Shown: positions 59,941 to 64,000 of the stretch, in pieces
How the letters are laid out: each line of letters opens with the position of its first letter
Position numbering within the stretch: the stretch's first letter is position 1
Origin: Jaltomata sinuosa
Lineage: Eukaryota; Streptophyta; Magnoliopsida; Solanales; Solanaceae
DNA: 64,000 bases
Direction: 5' to 3'
Assembly: GCA_003996215.1 (NCBI GenBank)
Contig: QJPP01002923.1
Coordinates: 62,001 to 126,000 of the forward strand
Notes under the pieces: model-generated
The model's input: only the letters and a program-made list of their open reading frames with translations
What the model was told of the DNA's origin: nothing
The model's database searches: none
Program-made: the position numbers and the translations under genes

Positions 59941-61128
59941 CGTCCAGTGAACTCTCCTGGTCCTGTCAAGAGGACATGGAATAAAGACGGCTCTGGCACT
60001 GACTACCAGAACTAGAAGCCGTGCCCTTCTAGGTTGGTCGACCTCCTGGAGATGTTGGGGCAGACTGAGTCCTGCTACCACCCTGTCCCTTATTAGCTGA
60101 AGGGAAATCTCGAATATTGTGACCAACCTGACCACACCCAAAATAACCACCTGAACAAGCTAGACTCTCATCGGGGTGATTCTTTCCACACTTGGTGCAA
60201 ATAGAGTAGGAAGGCCCCTTTGCACCACTCCCATGAGAATAAGAGCCTGCACCTCTACCAGACTGATCATGTTGAGGCCTTGAGGCCTGAGAAGGAACAC
60301 TAGCGGTAGAATGCACCGGTCCTGATGACCTCTTATGAAAGGAAGATCGATGTCCACCTCTGGACTTCTGATGGCTAAATCCCAAACTCTTAGATATGAC
60401 CATTTTGTTTTCCCTAGCCATCTCTCTAAGCTTGTCTCCCTAGATATGGTGAGCAAGAGTCATAAGTTTGGAGATACTCATGTCACTCAATAGCATAGCA
60501 GATCTACACTCCTTTTTCACCAAGTCTCAGACTCCACAGATATACTTGCTCATCTGATCCTGTGGGTCAGCCATCATAGCAGGAGCATATCCGGAGAACT
60601 GAGTGAACCTCAAACTGTACTCCTGGACTGTTATGGATCCCTATCTCAAGTTCACAAACTCCTCGGTCTTTGCTTGCCTTAACTTCTTCGGGAAGAACCG
60701 GTCAAGGAAAACCCTCTCAAAACACTCCCAAGTCATAGGTACTACGTCCCTAGCCCTAGATTCCTTCCATTGCGTGAACCAGATATGAGCCACATCCTTG
60801 AGTTGATAGGATGATAGCTTGACACTATCAACACCACCCACTTGCATCACATCAAAGACTTTCTTCACTTTACCAATAAAATTTAATGGATCCTTGTTCA
60901 CTTTCAAACTCCAGAACTCCGGTGGGTTCATATGGATAAAATCAAGAACTCGGGTTGCTACCCCACCTTGAGGGTGGACTAGGATAGGAGTCGGTAGGTT
61001 GCCCTAAGTTGCCATGGTCTGGGCTTGCATATGGATGGCATTCCTGAACTCCTTATTCATGACATCGGGGGTTGGAACTGGAGGAGCAGTATTTCGAGCA
61101 GCTCGGTAAGTCATAGCACGTCGAGGCA
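59941..61128 (-). pseudogene. E6 gag (capsid and zinc knuckle)
   Basis: The start is ATG 61128 (MPRRAMTYRAARNTAPP), with MNKEFRNAIHMQAQTM, the N-terminal motif shared with E1 and E2 (MNTEFCEAIYMLAQAM). A TAG near 61006 follows. The capsid part (60931-60641) has MNPPEFWSLKVNKDPLNFI, QLKDVAHIWFTQW and LDRFFPKKLRQAK, then a stop. The knuckle frame (60421-60029) has CTKCGKNHPDESLAC and a damaged knuckle, YFGCGQVGHNIRDF. This shows what E1/E2 have deleted: everything between the N-terminal motif and the basic/knuckle part. Confidence 0.88.
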
Positions 61129-61317
61129 TAATCTGAAACGTACAAACAAAGGATTAGAGGGATATTAGAGTTAAACTCTAACACATGATATGATCATGAA
61201 AGAAGTGAAGTTTTTCTGAGACATCTCATAGCTTTTCTCTCATAAGTGTGGTGCGCTTTACACACATGAAAGAGACTCTACTCGATGCGTCTTTCAGACA
61301 TCCTAGGACCCTTGAAC

Positions 61318-61338
61318 ATGAGGCTCTGATACTAAGTT
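61318..61338 (-). promoter_or_regulatory. E6 primer binding site
   Basis: On the minus strand, AACTTAGTATCAGAGCC directly follows the LTR end; one base differs from the initiator-Met complement TGGTATCAGAGC. Confidence 0.88.
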
Positions 61339-62168
61339 TGTCATTCCCCGAGGCTACCCCCTGGACGTAACACGGGACCTGGGACCACAAGTGTCCAATG
61401 TTAACCCTTGGTCTTAGCATACTTAGTTATTCAATACAGGAAACATAACGGAAGCATACATAATGAAGGTAGAAATCCATAAACTGAATCGGGATAAAGT
61501 CTACGAAATACAAATCTAGAATACAAACTAGCTATGTCTGAAGCCTCTAAGTCTAACATAAGATTTGATAGGAAATAGTCAAAGCGACATCATTTAAGAG
61601 TTAAAAGGGTGGGTAATGACCGAAATACCCCTGGGACTTAATTAAGAAAAATCTATTAAAAATTGATTATGAGGAATCACGGATGGATTCCACAGACCAT
61701 AGATTAAACCACGGCTCATGGTTTCCATTCATGGTCCTGGCCAAACCATCAGGCTGTAGAAGACAAACCACAGTTCAACAGGATGGACCATAGAAACTTT
61801 TACGGTCCATAAACCCAACCCATCAAAGTTGAGGTACTAGGCAGGCCTCTAATCAGGTTCCACAAGTTAACAGGACGATCAGTAGTTCAAACTACGATCC
61901 ATAAACTTGACTCGTGGTTCTTGAGAATTAGTCAGTCCTCAGGTCTGATACCACGAGTTGACAGGACAAGTTGTAGACTGAACTACGATCCATAGAACCA
62001 ACTCGTGGTTTTCAGACCAGAGCTAAACCTGGCAGACTTAAACCACAGCTCAATTCCACAATCCGTGGCTTAGACCATGGTCCATGGTTTGGACCCGTAA
62101 ACCCTGAAAAGCTAAAACAAATCTAAGATTCTTAGTTTAAAAGCTGAATAAGTTTTTGGGGTGTTACA
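61339..62168 (-). repeat. E6 5' LTR with large internal deletion
   Basis: On the minus strand it starts TGTAACACCCC at 62168 and ends GGGGAATGACA at 61339, only 830 bases. U3 (61572-62168) matches the 3' LTR; the last 230 bases are the U5 end. More than 0.6 kb between them, present at 55115-55700 of the 3' LTR, is missing, with the join near 61570 (GATAGGAAATAGTC). Confidence 0.85.
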
Positions 62169-62943
62169 AACCCCAAGACTTGGTATCGATAGTAAAGAAA
62201 CTTCTAATAGAATACAAGTGCTAGCAGTAACAAAATGATAAGTACAACTGTCTCTGAATATACAAAGAGTAACAACACAAAAGATGAGATATGGTCAAGC
62301 CCCGACCGCCAGACGCTCACCCTAGTCTCGAATGTCTAAAAGTTGCACGAGTCTCCCACGCGATCAACGGTGAAAGTTCAACTAATATCTGCACCATAAA
62401 GATGTAGAAATATAGTATGAGCACAAAGACAATGAGTACTCAGTAGGCATCATCGATCGACTGAGCACATATAAGATATAAAAATAGTAAATAGCAGATA
62501 GCAAGAAAGCAGTCACAGAAGACAATGGATAAAGCACAAAAGACAATGTGCTAGCATTGTTTGCTAGTATCCATGTGCTTTATCCATTGTCTTTTGTGAC
62601 TGCTTTCTTGCTATCTGCTATTTACTATTTTTATATCTTATATGTTCTCAGTCGATCGATAATGCCTACTGAGTACCCATTGTCTTTGTGCTCATACTAC
62701 ATTTTTTCATCTTTATGGTGCAGATATTAGTTAAACTTTCACCATTGATCACGTGGGAGACTTGTGCAGCTTTTAGACATTCGAGACTAGGGTGAGCGCC
62801 TGGCGGTCGGGGCTTTACCATATCTCATATTTTGTGTTTTTACTCTTTGTATATTCGGAGACAGTTGTACTTATAATTTTGTTAATCCTAGCACTTGTAT
62901 TTTATTAGAAGCTTCTGTACTATCGATACCAAGTCTTGGGGTT
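62169..62943. repeat. Long inverted repeat, 370-base arms, 35-base loop
   Basis: Arms 62169-62538 and 62574-62943 are reverse complements at about 94% by eye; the loop is 62539-62573. The arm is homologous to 46800-47180, the U5-proximal part of the 3.5-kb gypsy LTR. On both outer sides the sequence changes, at the mirrored position, into the start of an E6-type LTR. Confidence 0.92.
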
Positions 62944-64000
62944 TGTAACACCCCAGAAACTTATTGAGCTTTTAAACTCAGAATCTTAAAAAAAAATTTA
63001 GCTTTTCAGGGTTTACGAGTCCAAACCATGGACCGTGGTCTGAAACACAGATCGTGAAATTGAGCATTGGTTTAAGACTGCCAGGTTCAGACTCTGGTCT
63101 GAGAACCATGAGTTGGTTCGATGGACCGTAGTTTAATATATGGGTCCGTCCTATTAACTCATGGTACCAGACCTGAGGGATGACTGATTCCCCAGGAACC
63201 ACGAGTCAAGTCTATGATCTGTAGTTTGAACCACGGACCGTTATGTAACTCATAGAACTTGATTCAGAGGATTACATGTCCCCCAGGAACTATGACTTGG
63301 ATCTACGACCCGTAATTCTTTCTACGAGTTCATATTGTTGACCCGTAAACCGCCTTCTGTAGCTTATTCTTTTGGCCAGGACCGACGGATGGAAACCACG
63401 AGTTGTGGTTTAGTTTACGACCCGTAGAACCCATCCATGGTCCTTGAAAGTAAACTTTTTCCAGCTATTTTCTAATTATGTCCCAGGGGTATTTTAGTCA
63501 TTACACACCTCTTTAACTCATAAATGATGTCATTTTGACTATTTCTAGAAGGGTTTTCACCCTCATTAGCCTAAGTCCCTTCTAAAATCTTCATTCATCT
63601 CCCAAAAAGGAAAAGAACTCTCTTAAGCTCAAGGTCTCAAGCTCCAAGTTCAAGTCTCCTAGTCTTTTCAATTTCAAGTGGGTTTGCTTCAATCAAGGTA
63701 TATGGGTATTCAACAATGGGCTCATTTCACCTTTGTGCCCAAAACCCCCAATTCTTATTTTGAATTATGAACTTGTGAAATTAGGGTTTTGATCTAAATT
63801 GGGAAAAATTATGAAATCAGTTTCTATGTATCAATTCATGGTTTCATATGGTTTATTTATGATTTCATCAAGATTCCTTAATTGGTTTCAAAAGCCCATG
63901 CATCAAAACTTATTTATAGCATGATTCCATTGAATTGCATGATTTCAAGAGAAAGTTTACATGTTTAGATAACATGTCCTTATGTATTTATGAAATTGCA
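62944..64000 (+). repeat. E7 5' LTR, left part (runs off window)
   Basis: It starts TGTAACACCCCAG and is homologous to the E6 LTR in opposite orientation (roughly 80-85% by eye, less than E6's own LTR pair). The U3 array of CCACGG/ACTCGTGG blocks spans 63020-63450; then comes the conserved CCCAGGGGTATTTTAGTCATT stretch and an LTR leader (from 63560) matching 55115-55700 inverted. The internal region, if present, lies beyond the window. Confidence 0.85.

Overview
This 64-kb window looks like repeat-rich heterochromatin of a plant nuclear genome, most likely a Solanaceae (Solanum/Capsicum type). That assignment is inference from sequence style: AT-rich DNA, chromodomain-bearing Ty3/gypsy polyproteins of the Tekay/Del kind, initiator-Met-tRNA primer sites, and LTRs that begin TGTAAC and end TGACA. 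There are no bacterial-style genes, rRNAs, tRNAs or CRISPR arrays. Nearly everything is LTR retrotransposon DNA, nested several levels deep and mostly decayed.

Left block (1-25302) is a four-level nest. E8 (minus strand, LTR 23150-25302) was hit by E3 (plus, autonomous gag-pol gypsy, 13596-23061), whose 5' LTR was hit by E2 (plus, 7085-13595), whose 5' LTR was hit by E1 (minus, 1-7084). E1 and E2 are the same non-autonomous family: they keep LTRs, primer site, packaging leader, a gag ORF with zinc knuckle but no capsid domain, and the polypurine tract, and lack protease, RT, RNase H and the integrase core.

Centre-left (25303-29139) is the only stretch with a plausible host gene: a three-exon small leucine-zipper gene (TATA at 25888, CDS 25993-26832) with an in-frame TAG. 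It is followed by the 3' end of a copia element on the minus strand (LTR 28083-28581).

Centre (29140-45226) is E5, a decayed gypsy element inserted into that copia element (whose RT remnant resumes at 45227). E5's gag is itself split by a 6.6-kb element of another family (31681-38312), which carries a broken 'putative plant transposon protein'-like ORF and a stray chromodomain fragment inside its 3' LTR.

Right block (46619-64000): a 3.5-kb gypsy LTR, a recent 3.7-kb direct tandem duplication (47605-51302 and 51405-55114) that copied most of that LTR plus a solo copia LTR, then E6 (minus, 55115-62168), the element with the best-preserved integrase. E6 abuts a long inverted repeat (62169-62943), beyond which the LTR of a related element, E7, starts in mirror orientation and runs off the window.

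How the parts may work together (inference): E5/E6-type elements could supply proteins in trans to the E1/E2 family, because the primer site, leader, gag start and a hairpin just upstream of the polypurine tract are shared. All copies seen here carry stop codons or frameshifts, so none is likely to be autonomous now.
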